Shown: positions 18,292-26,553 of the stretch, one piece after another
Numbering within the stretch: position 1 is the stretch's first letter
How the letters are laid out: every line of letters begins with the position of its first letter
Assembly (NCBI GenBank): GCA_964624825.1
Contig: CAZUYD010000004.1
Location: forward strand, 1-64,000
Direction: 5' to 3'
DNA from: Enorma sp964624825
Lineage (GTDB): Bacteria > Actinomycetota > Coriobacteriia > Coriobacteriales > Coriobacteriaceae
Length of the DNA stretch: 64,000 nt
Made by a program: the position numbers and the translations under genes
The notes under the pieces: generated by a model
What the model saw: the letters and a program-made list of their open reading frames with translations, nothing else
What the model was told of the DNA's origin: nothing
Databases searched by the model: none

Positions 18292-18651
18292 GGCGCTCTC
18301 CTCTAGAGACCCTGAACCGAACCCGAGGGTGCGACAGGCTCGTTCGCTCTGTGTCAACCTGCCATTCTACCGCACCGTGTAGCATCGAGACGCAAAAGTG
18401 CGCGACACTTTGCCAGCAGATATAGCCCCGCGCCTGCATACAACCCCGCTCGCTACAATCGCCGCACCCGCAACCGCGCGGTTTGCAGGCGCTGCCGCAT
18501 CCGTAGGCTCGCTGCGTGCCGCGACCGCGGTGTCTGCAGACCTCACCACCTGCCTGCCGCAACTGCTGATTCTACAGAGCGCCGTGCCCGCACGCTTCTT
18601 CTCCCCCGACAGGGCTAACCCTCCAAGAGCCGCGAAACTCCGCCTGCGTGC
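18292..18651. other. Gene-free interval between rsmI and metG
   Basis: About 360 bp, GC-rich, with no credible frame or RNA. It should contain the metG promoter; I could not assign boxes. Confidence 0.4.
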
Positions 18652-19566
18652 CTACTCTCGCCCCCGCATGCTCACCACGAGCGCGTAGACCTCACGGCGC
18701 TTGCGTGAATACCGCTGCGAAAGCCGCTTGGCTATCGCGGAGGCTGACTCACCGGCAGTGAGCGCGTCAGCGATGTCCTGGCGCAACGCATCCTCCAGAT
18801 TTTTACGTGAGCCCGCGCATGCCATGTCGCAGGCGCTACCGCTCATCGCTGCGACCTCGTCATCCGAGGGCGGTGCGACCACGATGACAACCTCGCCTTT
18901 CAGCTGGTCGCGTGCACGAATCTCCTCATACACCTCGCGCGCAGGGCCTCGAACGACCTCTTCATGCACCTTGGTCAGCTCCCGGCATAGTGCGACCGTG
19001 CGCCGGGGAAGCACCTCGCAGATAGCTCCCAACGTATCGGCCGCCCTGTGCGGCGACTCATAGAACAGAAGCGCCCCGGGAACCATCGCGAGCTGAGAAA
19101 GCCTTCGCGTGCGCTCACCTGCCTTGCGCGGCAAGAACCCCTCAAAGAAGAAGTGGTTGCAAGGCAGGCCAGACGCAACGAGCGCGGTCACGCACGCCAC
19201 CGGGCCGGGAACCACCTCGACCGGCACGCCCGCATCGCGCGCAGCATCCACCAGAACCTGCCCAGGGTCAGACACCCCAGGCATCCCCGCATCAGATGCA
19301 TAGGCGATCGTCTCGCCCGCAAGCATCCGATCCACCAGCCCGTTCGCCCGCGACGCGATCACGTGCTCGTCGCACCGAAGCAGGGGGCGTTCCACGCCAA
19401 CATGGGCAAGCACCTTTGTCGTCACGCGCGTATCTTCGCAGCAGACTGCATCGGCGGCGCGAAACGAAGCGGCGGCGCGGGGCGACAGGTCTCCCAGGTT
19501 ACCGATGGGCGTTCCCACCACAATGAGCCTACCGCACCGTGTGCCGCGTTGAGAATCATCTATCAT
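18652..19566 (-). CDS. rsmI: 16S rRNA 2'-O-ribose C1402 methyltransferase RsmI
   Basis: Methylates the ribose of C1402 in the ribosomal P site. The protein of 304 residues shows GRLIVVGTPIGNLGDLSPRA near 12-31, the SAM-site loops CEDTRVT near 43, SDAGMPGVSDPG near 91, and PGPVACVTALVASGLP near 119, all standard for the YraL/RsmI tetrapyrrole-methylase fold. It begins 11 bp after the stop of the GH5-like gene, so the two are probably co-transcribed. The C-terminal RsmI HTH-like tail is present. Confidence 0.95.
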   Translation of the reverse strand: MIDDSQRGTRCGRLIVVGTPIGNLGDLSPRAAASFRAADAVCCEDTRVTTKVLAHVGVERPLLRCDEHVIASRANGLVDRMLAGETIAYASDAGMPGVSDPGQVLVDAARDAGVPVEVVPGPVACVTALVASGLPCNHFFFEGFLPRKAGERTRRLSQLAMVPGALLFYESPHRAADTLGAICEVLPRRTVALCRELTKVHEEVVRGPAREVYEEIRARDQLKGEVVIVVAPPSDDEVAAMSGSACDMACAGSRKNLEDALRQDIADALTAGESASAIAKRLSQRYSRKRREVYALVVSMRGRE

Positions 19567-19577
19567 GCGGAACGCGC

Positions 19578-20639
19578 CTACTCAAGCATCGCACGTTCAA
19601 GCGTTCCCAAAGCGATGCGCGCATCCCACGCGGCGATGCGCCGCTCGGTCTTCCAGGTTTGGAAAAACCACCCACGCGCCTCGGAGAACGACGCCATCTG
19701 ATTCGAGATGAAAACGCGCTCGTAGGCCGACCGACCCTCGGGCGTGATCGATACATTGGTGAACACCGCGGCACCTGACCACTCGCCCACGATGATGGGG
19801 AACCCGGCCGCATGAGCCTCGTGGATGAGCCTTCGATTGCGCGCAAGGGCAGATGAGAGCCCCTTGGGCGTGGTGATGTCGAGTGCCATCTCATCGCGGT
19901 AATGGTATAGATGCACGTCCATGCACACGTTTTGGTACTGCGACCCGCGCATGAAGCGCTTCCACGCCTTCGGGTGGCCAGATGCCGAGAACACCACCAT
20001 CTTGGTCTCTGGCATATGCATGCGCACGATACCGTAGGCATCACGGTAGAAATTGCGCAGGTAGTGTATGGGAATGCCGTCGGTCATGCTGAGCAGGTTC
20101 TTGCGCACGCTCATGATGGGAGAATCGAGCAGTTCGATACCCATGAGCTCGGCGCGCATACCATAGCGCGCCGCTAAGCGATCGAGCACGCTGAGCGCGA
20201 CATGCCGTCCGTTGGTCGAGGAATGCCAGTCGACGGTAGACTCGGGAGTGCTGCGCGAATCGTTCGAATCCCCCTGACCGCCTGGCACCGTCGCCAAATC
20301 GAGCAGAACCTGCATCTGATATTTCTTCGCCCATTCAAATGCGCGGTCAACGTAATCGACCACGGGAATATACGACTCGGAGTCGCCCTGGGCACCAAAC
20401 GTATACCACGGAACCGGAAGGCGCACCGCATTCAACCCGATCGCGGACATACGGCGAAAATCATCCTCGGTGATGAAGGTCTCATAATGCTGGCGCATGA
20501 GGTCGTTGTATGCGACGGCTCCCAGCGCAATTTGAAGCTCCACCTCGTTGGAGGCGCCCGTTGCAGCGAACAGCGACGGCGTTACCCACGGTTCGGGGAT
20601 GAACCATCCAGAAAGATTAACGCCGTGGATCCGCTCCAT
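19578..20639 (-). CDS. GH5-family protein lacking the acid/base Glu (probable pseudoenzyme)
   Basis: The fold is that of glycoside hydrolase family 5, of the exo-beta-1,3-glucanase (BglC/GH5_9) type: RIHGVNLSGWFIPEPWVTPS at the N-terminus, AVRLPVPWY, the DVHLYHY strand and VGEWSGA with the nucleophile Glu286. At the place where the family has ELLNEP this protein has ELLDSP (Asp172, Ser173), so the acid/base glutamate is missing. The codon is read clearly (TCT at 20123-20121). There is no signal peptide, so it acts in the cytoplasm if at all. Neighbour rsmI starts 11 bp downstream. It may bind rather than cleave a glucan, or be inactive. Confidence 0.8.
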   Translation of the reverse strand: MERIHGVNLSGWFIPEPWVTPSLFAATGASNEVELQIALGAVAYNDLMRQHYETFITEDDFRRMSAIGLNAVRLPVPWYTFGAQGDSESYIPVVDYVDRAFEWAKKYQMQVLLDLATVPGGQGDSNDSRSTPESTVDWHSSTNGRHVALSVLDRLAARYGMRAELMGIELLDSPIMSVRKNLLSMTDGIPIHYLRNFYRDAYGIVRMHMPETKMVVFSASGHPKAWKRFMRGSQYQNVCMDVHLYHYRDEMALDITTPKGLSSALARNRRLIHEAHAAGFPIIVGEWSGAAVFTNVSITPEGRSAYERVFISNQMASFSEARGWFFQTWKTERRIAAWDARIALGTLERAMLE

Positions 20640-20731
20640 TATCTCCTCTTTCTCGCACGTACATGTATCATGGCTGACTCATGAGTATACCGTCTATCCC
20701 GCACTTTGTTTGGCAACCGACCAAATTAGAC

Positions 20732-20759
20732 TTGACGGCTGCGAACAGTTTGGTATAGT
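20732..20759 (+). promoter_or_regulatory. Promoter of tRNA-Phe
   Basis: TTGACG at 20732-20737 and TATAGT at 20754-20759 with a 16-bp spacer; predicted transcription start near 20766, about 20 bp before the tRNA. Confidence 0.7.
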
Positions 20760-20785
20760 TATCGAGCTGTCACGCAGTGACACCC

Positions 20786-20858
<73 letters not shown>

Positions 20859-20870
20859 CCCGCTGCATTC

Positions 20871-20895
20871 GAGCCCCTCGCAGAGGGGCTTTTTT
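20871..20895 (+). terminator. Rho-independent terminator after tRNA-Phe
   Basis: Stem AGCCCCTC/GAGGGGCT with a three-base loop, followed by six T. Confidence 0.92.
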
Positions 20896-21142
20896 ATGTC
20901 TCACATGGCTGGCACCCGGTCATGACCCATGCGCAGCGGCCTCGCCCAGTACCTCGCCTCAATGTACCCTGCGCGCACCGTTCAGGCACAACGCGCGACA
21001 TCGCATCTCGACGTATTCTGCCCACGCGCTCCACACAACGATCACCGAGTGCGGCACCAGCCTGAGTGTAACGAATTGCCCATACCCTTCGAACACGATC
21101 GGCACACGCGGCGTACATGCAAAGCAGCGCATGCAAAGCGAT

Positions 21143-21484
21143 CTACGTTGAAAACCGTTCAAGTACGCTCAAGGCGCCCGGGCAAGAGAGGAAGCGCCAC
21201 GGCTCCACCCTATATTGCACAGAGATTGCCTCGCCCTCGCCGGTGATGAACGCGATATCCAACGGGTAACGCATGAAGCAGGTATGCACCGCCGAGCAAT
21301 GGGGAAACGCCATAACGAGCGGTGGGCGTTCGAAGTCGATACCAGCGACTGTGGGAGACGGCTCGACGATCATGCCCAGGAGGCGCTTGACTGGATGCCG
21401 TGCCACGATCAGCTGCGCCGGCTCCCAGCCAAGCAACCGCAGCGCCCGTGCCACGCCTCGAAACTCCCGTTCATCCCGCTTCAC
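21143..21484 (-). CDS. DUF192 family protein at the end of the Tad operon
   Basis: Small protein of 113 residues. The DUF192 core is clear: a central CFMRYPLDIAFITGEGE (about residues 69-85) and a C-terminal PWRFLSCPGALSVLE. The family is a small beta-barrel of unknown biochemical role, often exported or linked to extracellular processing; this copy has no signal peptide. The start is a GTG with GAGGA about 12 bases upstream. It lies 56 bp after the TadE-like gene in the same direction, so it is likely the last gene of the pilus operon. Confidence 0.8.
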   Translation of the reverse strand: MKRDEREFRGVARALRLLGWEPAQLIVARHPVKRLLGMIVEPSPTVAGIDFERPPLVMAFPHCSAVHTCFMRYPLDIAFITGEGEAISVQYRVEPWRFLSCPGALSVLERFST

Positions 21485-21540
21485 CCGCCGTCACCATCCT
21501 CTCGCACGTCATGTTCTCCGACCGCGTTCGCTCCCGGCCG

Positions 21541-22020
21541 CTACATCACCACGCCCGGTCGCCACGGGTCGACCACAACAGCTCGCTCATGGTTCAACTC
21601 AATCGGCGTACCCATCGCAACCCCGGCAATCGAAATCGAGCCCGGCCATGTTCGCATGCGCATCACGCACCGGTACGTTCGCAGCCCGCCGACAAGCGTG
21701 AGCAGCGAATCGTCTTCTGACGATCCTCCCCCATCGCAGGTTACCTCAACTTCGATGTCATACCCGCCCATCGCCCCCTCGATCTGCTCGGCGATGCGCT
21801 CGGAGATATCATCTGCACCCGATCCCCCACCCGGCGATACCGCCTGAGCGATGACGATGTCTGGCGCCACCCGGTCAAATCGCGCGGTTGCGCAAACAAA
21901 TAGCATGATGTTGTACACAATCAGTGCAAGCACGATGAGCACCGGTGCCACAACGGCCATCTCGACCGTTGCCTGGGCGCGCGCTTCCCGCCATATCACC
22001 CCAACGCCCCGGCCTCTCAT
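21541..22020 (-). CDS. TadE-like pseudopilin
   Basis: Protein of 159 residues with the class III prepilin-like start: a short basic leader, then RAQATVEMAVVAPVLIVLAL, a Glu five residues into the processed region and one hydrophobic helix (about residues 20-45). TadE proteins are minor pilins of the Tad (Flp) pilus. The remaining 110 residues should be outside the membrane and include two Cys. The start overlaps the stop of the upstream TadG-like gene by four bases. Confidence 0.82.
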   Translation of the reverse strand: MRGRGVGVIWREARAQATVEMAVVAPVLIVLALIVYNIMLFVCATARFDRVAPDIVIAQAVSPGGGSGADDISERIAEQIEGAMGGYDIEVEVTCDGGGSSEDDSLLTLVGGLRTYRCVMRMRTWPGSISIAGVAMGTPIELNHERAVVVDPWRPGVVM

Positions 22021-24098
22021 GGCGACCCTCCGCCAACAAGGCCAGCAACGTCCTCAAGCCGTACGGTCAGCGGAATCACGCCTCCGCCGGGCAGGGGAAT
22101 CTCGGCAATGGTGAACGTCGCGCTCGAAAGGTACTCGCCCGTCTCATAATCGAGTGCCTGCAACAGCGCGGCGGGATCAGTCGTGCCCAGCGGAATCGAT
22201 CGCAACAGATCTTGCGTATCGGCAAGCGCCGGCATATCGGCGTGCGCAAGCACGTAAGCGCTATCGATAAGCACCGGCTTTAGCGAGCTGAGATCAACCG
22301 GTTCGAATCCGAGCGCCCGAACCGCCTCATCGATGCGATCGCCGAGCCACTGCGCTACCGGGCCAAGCCCAAACGATGAGAGCCCTCCCAGCAACTCATC
22401 CATCAGGCTCGAAAGCCCATCGCTCATATCCCCATACGAAACAAGCAGTGCGCCCCATAACCCCATGACGTCATCGACAAGCCCGGCCGCCCCGCCTCCT
22501 CCCGCACGCTCCTCAAGCGACGAGAAGAACGATGCGAGCACATTGGTATCGGCGCTCGCTGGTTCAGGGGCAAGCGCCGCGGCCGAGATGGCGCCGCGCG
22601 CAGGCACACGGGAAGCTTCCGCGAAATCGGTCTCAAGGTCATCGGGAACGTCGGCCGCTCCGGCGGCAACCAGCGCGATCACTCCATATCGTCCCGGCGG
22701 GGCGATCCGCGGACGCACGGCAGAAAGTGCGGCCAGCGCCTCGTCGAAGGCGTCGCTTGAGTCTTCCGCCGCCGCCTGCGCTCGACGCTCCACCTCTAGT
22801 TCGCGGCTTCGATTCGCCACGTATTCATCGAGCGCTTCGGTAAACGCTTTGAGGTGATATTCGAATCCGTTGTCAATGGAGGTCGAAGCGGCGGGGGTCT
22901 TGCCCACGTCCCCTACGCTGAAACGGCACACCGTGCACTCCGCCGCCGCACCAGTATCGATTGAGGAAAGCGCGATGGCAGGACCAGCCGCTCCCGTAGC
23001 ACCCGGACACCCAGCACCGTAATGAAGCGTAAGCCCTGCCTCTTCATGGGTAGACGGCCATATCTCCTGTGTAAAGAGCTCTGTTTGGCGAACCTCTGCG
23101 GTGTTTCTTGGCAACGTTGGGACGTTCGCCTCGATGCGGCCGTCCGCTTCGACGACCTCGGCGTCTGAAAACTGATCCGCCGCATATTGATAAAATGCGC
23201 GACGCGCTGCAGAATCGGCGAGGGCCTCGACGCTCGACCCCTCAGGTGCCTCCTGAGCAAGGCGCGCCGCATAATACGCGCGCGTACGGTCGAGCGCGAT
23301 GTTCGGCTCCCATGTCAAGCTCGAGGCATAATCCGGGTTCTGCGCCTCCGAAAGTCCCGCTAAACGCTCCGCACGCTCCTGCATGTTGCGTCCCTCTTTG
23401 CCGCAATCTGCAAGCCAGGCCGCCTCCTTTGCACGCGCCGTCTCCTGCGATGCCTGTTCCAGCTCATCTGCAACCTCACCAAGCGCATCGGCTGTCTGCT
23501 GGATCCCGTCGGTCGGTATTTGCTCGGTATCCGCCGCAGGAAACTCTGACGCCGACTCAACGGGCACCACCAATGCGACGCCGGTATACGAGCTGCTCTC
23601 GCCGCCGTGCGCCTCGCACACGCGCATGCTGTTCGCTGCCGCCAAAACAGGAAGGGCGCTCTCAATGGTCTCGAGCCCGCGCGATGCGGAGGCAGCGAAC
23701 TCGTTTCGTGTATCGAGCAGCCGAATGCCCGCATCGATTGTCTGCGACGCCATGCTATTCACGCCGGGAACAAGCAGGCCGACAAGGCCAACGCCCGTCA
23801 TACAGAGCCCGGCCAAGCCCATGCTCAAAACCGTAGCATCGAGCACGGTGGCAACCGTATGGTATGACGAAACGACGTTCGCCCCAGCGAGCGCGGTTGC
23901 ATCAGCCGCGACCTGCACGTCCCCCGACCGAGACATGCTCCACACGCCGCTTGCGATTGCGAAGAGCAGCGATAGCATCACCAGGATGGATACCGCCGCC
24001 GCAAGACTCGTGTACGCCCCCTCTTCAATGAACAGGTCAATCCCACCGCTCGATCCATATCTCGTAGCTACCTTCCAACCATGTCGGACGCCCTTCAT
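22017..24098 (-). CDS. Large TadG-like membrane-anchored protein
   Basis: Protein of 693 residues with one N-terminal hydrophobic helix (GAYTSLAAAVSILVMLSLLF, about residues 27-46) followed by ADATALAGANVV, the hallmark of TadG-like pilus-assembly proteins, then a very long Ala- and Glu-rich extracytoplasmic region with predicted helical, partly coiled-coil, character and a second hydrophobic patch near residues 90-110. TadG-like proteins are thought to anchor or regulate the Tad pilus at the surface. The ATG at 24098 is chosen because GGAGG lies six bases upstream; this makes the gene overlap the end of the preceding TadE-like gene by 62 bases, which is unusual. Confidence 0.72.
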   Translation of the reverse strand: MKGVRHGWKVATRYGSSGGIDLFIEEGAYTSLAAAVSILVMLSLLFAIASGVWSMSRSGDVQVAADATALAGANVVSSYHTVATVLDATVLSMGLAGLCMTGVGLVGLLVPGVNSMASQTIDAGIRLLDTRNEFAASASRGLETIESALPVLAAANSMRVCEAHGGESSSYTGVALVVPVESASEFPAADTEQIPTDGIQQTADALGEVADELEQASQETARAKEAAWLADCGKEGRNMQERAERLAGLSEAQNPDYASSLTWEPNIALDRTRAYYAARLAQEAPEGSSVEALADSAARRAFYQYAADQFSDAEVVEADGRIEANVPTLPRNTAEVRQTELFTQEIWPSTHEEAGLTLHYGAGCPGATGAAGPAIALSSIDTGAAAECTVCRFSVGDVGKTPAASTSIDNGFEYHLKAFTEALDEYVANRSRELEVERRAQAAAEDSSDAFDEALAALSAVRPRIAPPGRYGVIALVAAGAADVPDDLETDFAEASRVPARGAISAAALAPEPASADTNVLASFFSSLEERAGGGGAAGLVDDVMGLWGALLVSYGDMSDGLSSLMDELLGGLSSFGLGPVAQWLGDRIDEAVRALGFEPVDLSSLKPVLIDSAYVLAHADMPALADTQDLLRSIPLGTTDPAALLQALDYETGEYLSSATFTIAEIPLPGGGVIPLTVRLEDVAGLVGGGSP

Positions 24099-24624
24099 AC
24101 GCCACCTCCACGGCAAGCTCGACATCCCCTTGCGCGTTCGTCGCGCCGACGACACCTGCAAACGCCCCGAGCACGGGCAGCGGCGTCGCATATCCCACAA
24201 TCGAAACGCGCGAGGTGCCGTTTCCGACGTCGAATCTAAGATCTATATCCCAAGAGAGCGGCCCTCCCGCATGAAAGATCGAAAAATCAGGCACCGCAGC
24301 GAGCCGCCGGAGGGCGAACGCGCGGCAACTCTCCTCGCTCTCGGCATCCGCCGTCGTCATGAGGCGAGCCGTCTGCGCCGCCGCGGCCTCCATCACCGAA
24401 CGGGTGTACAGCAGGCAGATTGGCTGTAACGCAAGCAGCAACAGAGTCAGAAACACAGGGATCAGCAATGCCGCCTCGACGGTCGCTTGAGCGCGGCGCT
24501 CTCGCACAACGCGCGGCGCCCGAGCACGTGCGCACGCCCGCATGCCCTCATCGCATGGCTTCGCGCCGCGCACTGCCCGGCTGCGTCCGCGCGCGACTAC
24601 AGCGCGCCCCTGCCCGGCGCGCAT
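24037..24624 (-). CDS. TadE-like pseudopilin
   Basis: About 195 residues. The characteristic segment RRAQATVEAALLIPVFLTLL and the single hydrophobic helix start some 45 residues in; the rest is extracytoplasmic and ends GSYEIWIERWD. The N-terminus is not certain: the ATG at 24624 follows the previous gene cleanly, while an ATG at 24543 with GAGGG nearby would give a shorter leader more typical of the family. The open frame to 24903 would overlap the previous gene and is not used. Its 3' end overlaps the TadG-like gene. Confidence 0.75.
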   Translation of the reverse strand: MRAGQGRAVVARGRSRAVRGAKPCDEGMRACARARAPRVVRERRAQATVEAALLIPVFLTLLLLALQPICLLYTRSVMEAAAAQTARLMTTADAESEESCRAFALRRLAAVPDFSIFHAGGPLSWDIDLRFDVGNGTSRVSIVGYATPLPVLGAFAGVVGATNAQGDVELAVEVAYEGRPTWLEGSYEIWIERWD

Positions 24625-24682
24625 CACGCCACCCGTCTCACCGCCTTGCCCGTACGCGCATCGCAACCACCCGCGCTCCACG

Positions 24683-24922
24683 CTAATACAGGGAGATATC
24701 GAGCGGGCCCGTTCCAGAGAGCGCGTGGGATAGCGCATTCTCGACAAGGCGCGCGAGCACCCCGTCTGCGCCCGCATGCCACAGAAACGCCAGAGCGGAA
24801 ACGATCGCCACAAACACGGCGATCGTAATGGCGTACTCAACCGTCGCCTGCGCCCCATCCTCCTGGATGCGCAACCTCCGCCCTGGCACCGTCTCATACG
24901 CATCGCCTTCCAAACGCCTCAC
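24683..24922 (-). CDS. Small Flp/TadE-type pilin-like protein
   Basis: The GTG at 24922 with AGGAG seven bases upstream gives 79 residues: a leader of about 25 residues, then GAQATVEYAITIAVFVAIVS, which has the Glu-Tyr pair typical of Flp pilins, and a C-terminal amphipathic tail. It is shorter than TadE proteins and longer than the Flp pilin at 25657, so it could be a minor pilin. The frame extends upstream to 25006 but no better ribosome site is found. Confidence 0.72.
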   Translation of the reverse strand: MRRLEGDAYETVPGRRLRIQEDGAQATVEYAITIAVFVAIVSALAFLWHAGADGVLARLVENALSHALSGTGPLDISLY

Positions 24923-24983
24923 GCCCCCACTCCTGTGCCACCTGTTCACCGCCCGTCCGCGCTTCGTTAACACCCCGCTTGAC

Positions 24984-25580
24984 CTACCCCTCATCTTCAG
25001 CCGCACCGCTTGCTAGCAAGCGCGCTACCTGCGCGCTTGCGCCGCCATCTTCAATTGAAAACACCACGATCGTATCCACCCAATCGCTCCCGTCGGTTAC
25101 AATCGCCCCCCATGCGTTACCCTTCAAGTCGAGGTATCCGCTCGTCTGGAGCCGAGCGTCCGGACAATCGCGATAGACCGCAAGCACATCGCCTGCCAAC
25201 GAGACAAGTCCGGCCTCGTCCTCCCAGGCGACCGAAACCACGCCAGATCCGTCTGCGTCCATGGCGTCGAGCACGGTGAGGAACGTCTCGCTTGAAACCG
25301 CCGCGGTGCCTTTAGACGACAGCGCATCCGCCTCGTCCTCGCCCTGCTCCGCATCGCCTGCCACGCTGGAATCGCCGTTCTCAGCACCGCTGCTCCCGAA
25401 CGGATCGTTTGCGCCTGCCGCACCCTGTCCGCGTTCCGGCTGGTCTGACGCACTCCCATCCGCTGCAAGCCCGTTTCCGCTCCTTGTGTCCTCGACCACC
25501 CGGAAGGCGCCAGCGAGCGTCGCTATGATCGCCGCCAGACACACCAGCGGCGCCATCCAACGAAGAAAACGGACGCGCAT
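24984..25580 (-). CDS. Hypothetical membrane-anchored protein in the Tad operon
   Basis: Protein of 198 residues with one N-terminal hydrophobic helix (WMAPLVCLAAIIATLAGAF), a low-complexity linker rich in Gly, Ala, Ser, Asp and Glu (about residues 30-90), and a globular C-terminal domain of about 100 residues. I do not recognise the family. Its place between the Flp pilin and the pilin-like gene suggests a role in pilus assembly. The ATG at 25580 has GCAGGA five bases upstream; ATGs at 25586 and 25643 are possible. Confidence 0.65.
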   Translation of the reverse strand: MRVRFLRWMAPLVCLAAIIATLAGAFRVVEDTRSGNGLAADGSASDQPERGQGAAGANDPFGSSGAENGDSSVAGDAEQGEDEADALSSKGTAAVSSETFLTVLDAMDADGSGVVSVAWEDEAGLVSLAGDVLAVYRDCPDARLQTSGYLDLKGNAWGAIVTDGSDWVDTIVVFSIEDGGASAQVARLLASGAAEDEG

Positions 25581-25656
25581 GGGCATCCTGCAGCCGCGCC
25601 GGGCACCGTCAAGCTTGTCCGAATGGCCTCGTCTTGCCCCCATTGGCCAACAGCAC

Positions 25657-25893
25657 CTATAAGCTGTTTATCCCGCTGGAGATCTCATCCCACAGCTCGC
25701 TCACTCGATCGCGGAATGCGATGATGGCAAGAATCGCGATGACCACCAGCACGCCGACCAGAATGGCATACTCCGTCGTCCCCTGAGCGCGCTCTTCGCG
25801 CGCAAGACGGTGCGCGCTACGTACGCCACGATGCAGAACCCCGATCCCGGTACGTACGCCTCTCAGCACCAGAGCACTCACTCGCTGTCCCAT
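25657..25893 (-). CDS. flp: Flp/Fap-type pilin, major pilus subunit
   Basis: Protein of 78 residues. After a 36-residue basic leader comes GTTEYAILVGVLVVIAILAI, with the Gly-Thr-Thr-Glu-Tyr prepilin-peptidase site of Flp pilins, then a short polar tail RDRVSELWDEISSGINSL. It should polymerise into the Tad pilus fibre after cleavage by a TadV-type peptidase, which is not encoded in this window. AAGGAGG lies four bases before the ATG. Confidence 0.9.
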   Translation of the reverse strand: MGQRVSALVLRGVRTGIGVLHRGVRSAHRLAREERAQGTTEYAILVGVLVVIAILAIIAFRDRVSELWDEISSGINSL

Positions 25894-25902
25894 ACGCCCT
25901 CC

Positions 25903-26553
25903 TTATAACATGCCGCTCGCCGCGAGCAGCGGTCCTACAATGGAAAGCAGCAACGCAGGTAATATGAGCGTTCCTGTTGGAATGAGCAGCTTGACGGGAA
26001 CGCGTTCGATCTCGCGCTCAACCTGCGCCCGGTGCGCCGACCGAATCTCTCGGCTTTGCCCGGCAAGCGTCTCGGCGAGCGGCGCGCCCAAGCTGAGCGC
26101 CTGGGACACTGCGACCGCGAAGGACTCGAGCGGCCGCAGGCCAAGATCGTGCGCCACCCGCAGCAGCTCTTCGCCACGCGTCGCAAGCCCCACCTGCCAC
26201 GAAAGCCGCGCCCGATCCATGCGATTTGCAAGCTCATTTGATCGGTTGGAACAATACAATGCAAGCGACGCATCAAACGACAAGCCGGAGGAAAGTCCCA
26301 GGCGCACAACGTCAACCATCTCAGAAACGTCCCCCAGGCTCGTTTGAGTCCCCTGGCTTTTCGGGACAAAACGAGCGAGAACTCGATGCGCCGCATCATA
26401 GATTCGCATGCCGTACGCACGCATCGCAGCACCCTGATGTTGGATACGCTCGAGAAGCCAAAGACGCTCATCGCGCTGCCAGCTCAGCACGACCCACGCA
26501 AACAACGCACAAGCGCTCCCGATCGCGGCGCAAAGAACCACATCCACACTCAT
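25903..26553 (-). CDS. tadC: TadC, inner-membrane platform protein of the Tad pilus
   Basis: Protein of 216 residues with T2SSF-type architecture: a hydrophobic N-terminus (CAAIGSACALFAWVVL), the cytoplasmic helical domain SEMVDVVRLGLSSGLSFDAS, and C-terminal hydrophobic helices near 190-214. It pairs with TadB in the inner-membrane assembly platform. The start overlaps the stop of tadB by four bases (ATGA), which fixes it at 26553. Confidence 0.88.
   Translation of the reverse strand: MSVDVVLCAAIGSACALFAWVVLSWQRDERLWLLERIQHQGAAMRAYGMRIYDAAHRVLARFVPKSQGTQTSLGDVSEMVDVVRLGLSSGLSFDASLALYCSNRSNELANRMDRARLSWQVGLATRGEELLRVAHDLGLRPLESFAVAVSQALSLGAPLAETLAGQSREIRSAHRAQVEREIERVPVKLLIPTGTLILPALLLSIVGPLLAASGML

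Noticed and set aside
26286..26300. GAGGAAAGTCC, the conserved core of RNase P RNA
   Set aside because: It lies inside the tadC coding sequence, which has clear family similarity, and the other conserved RNase P elements are absent around it.
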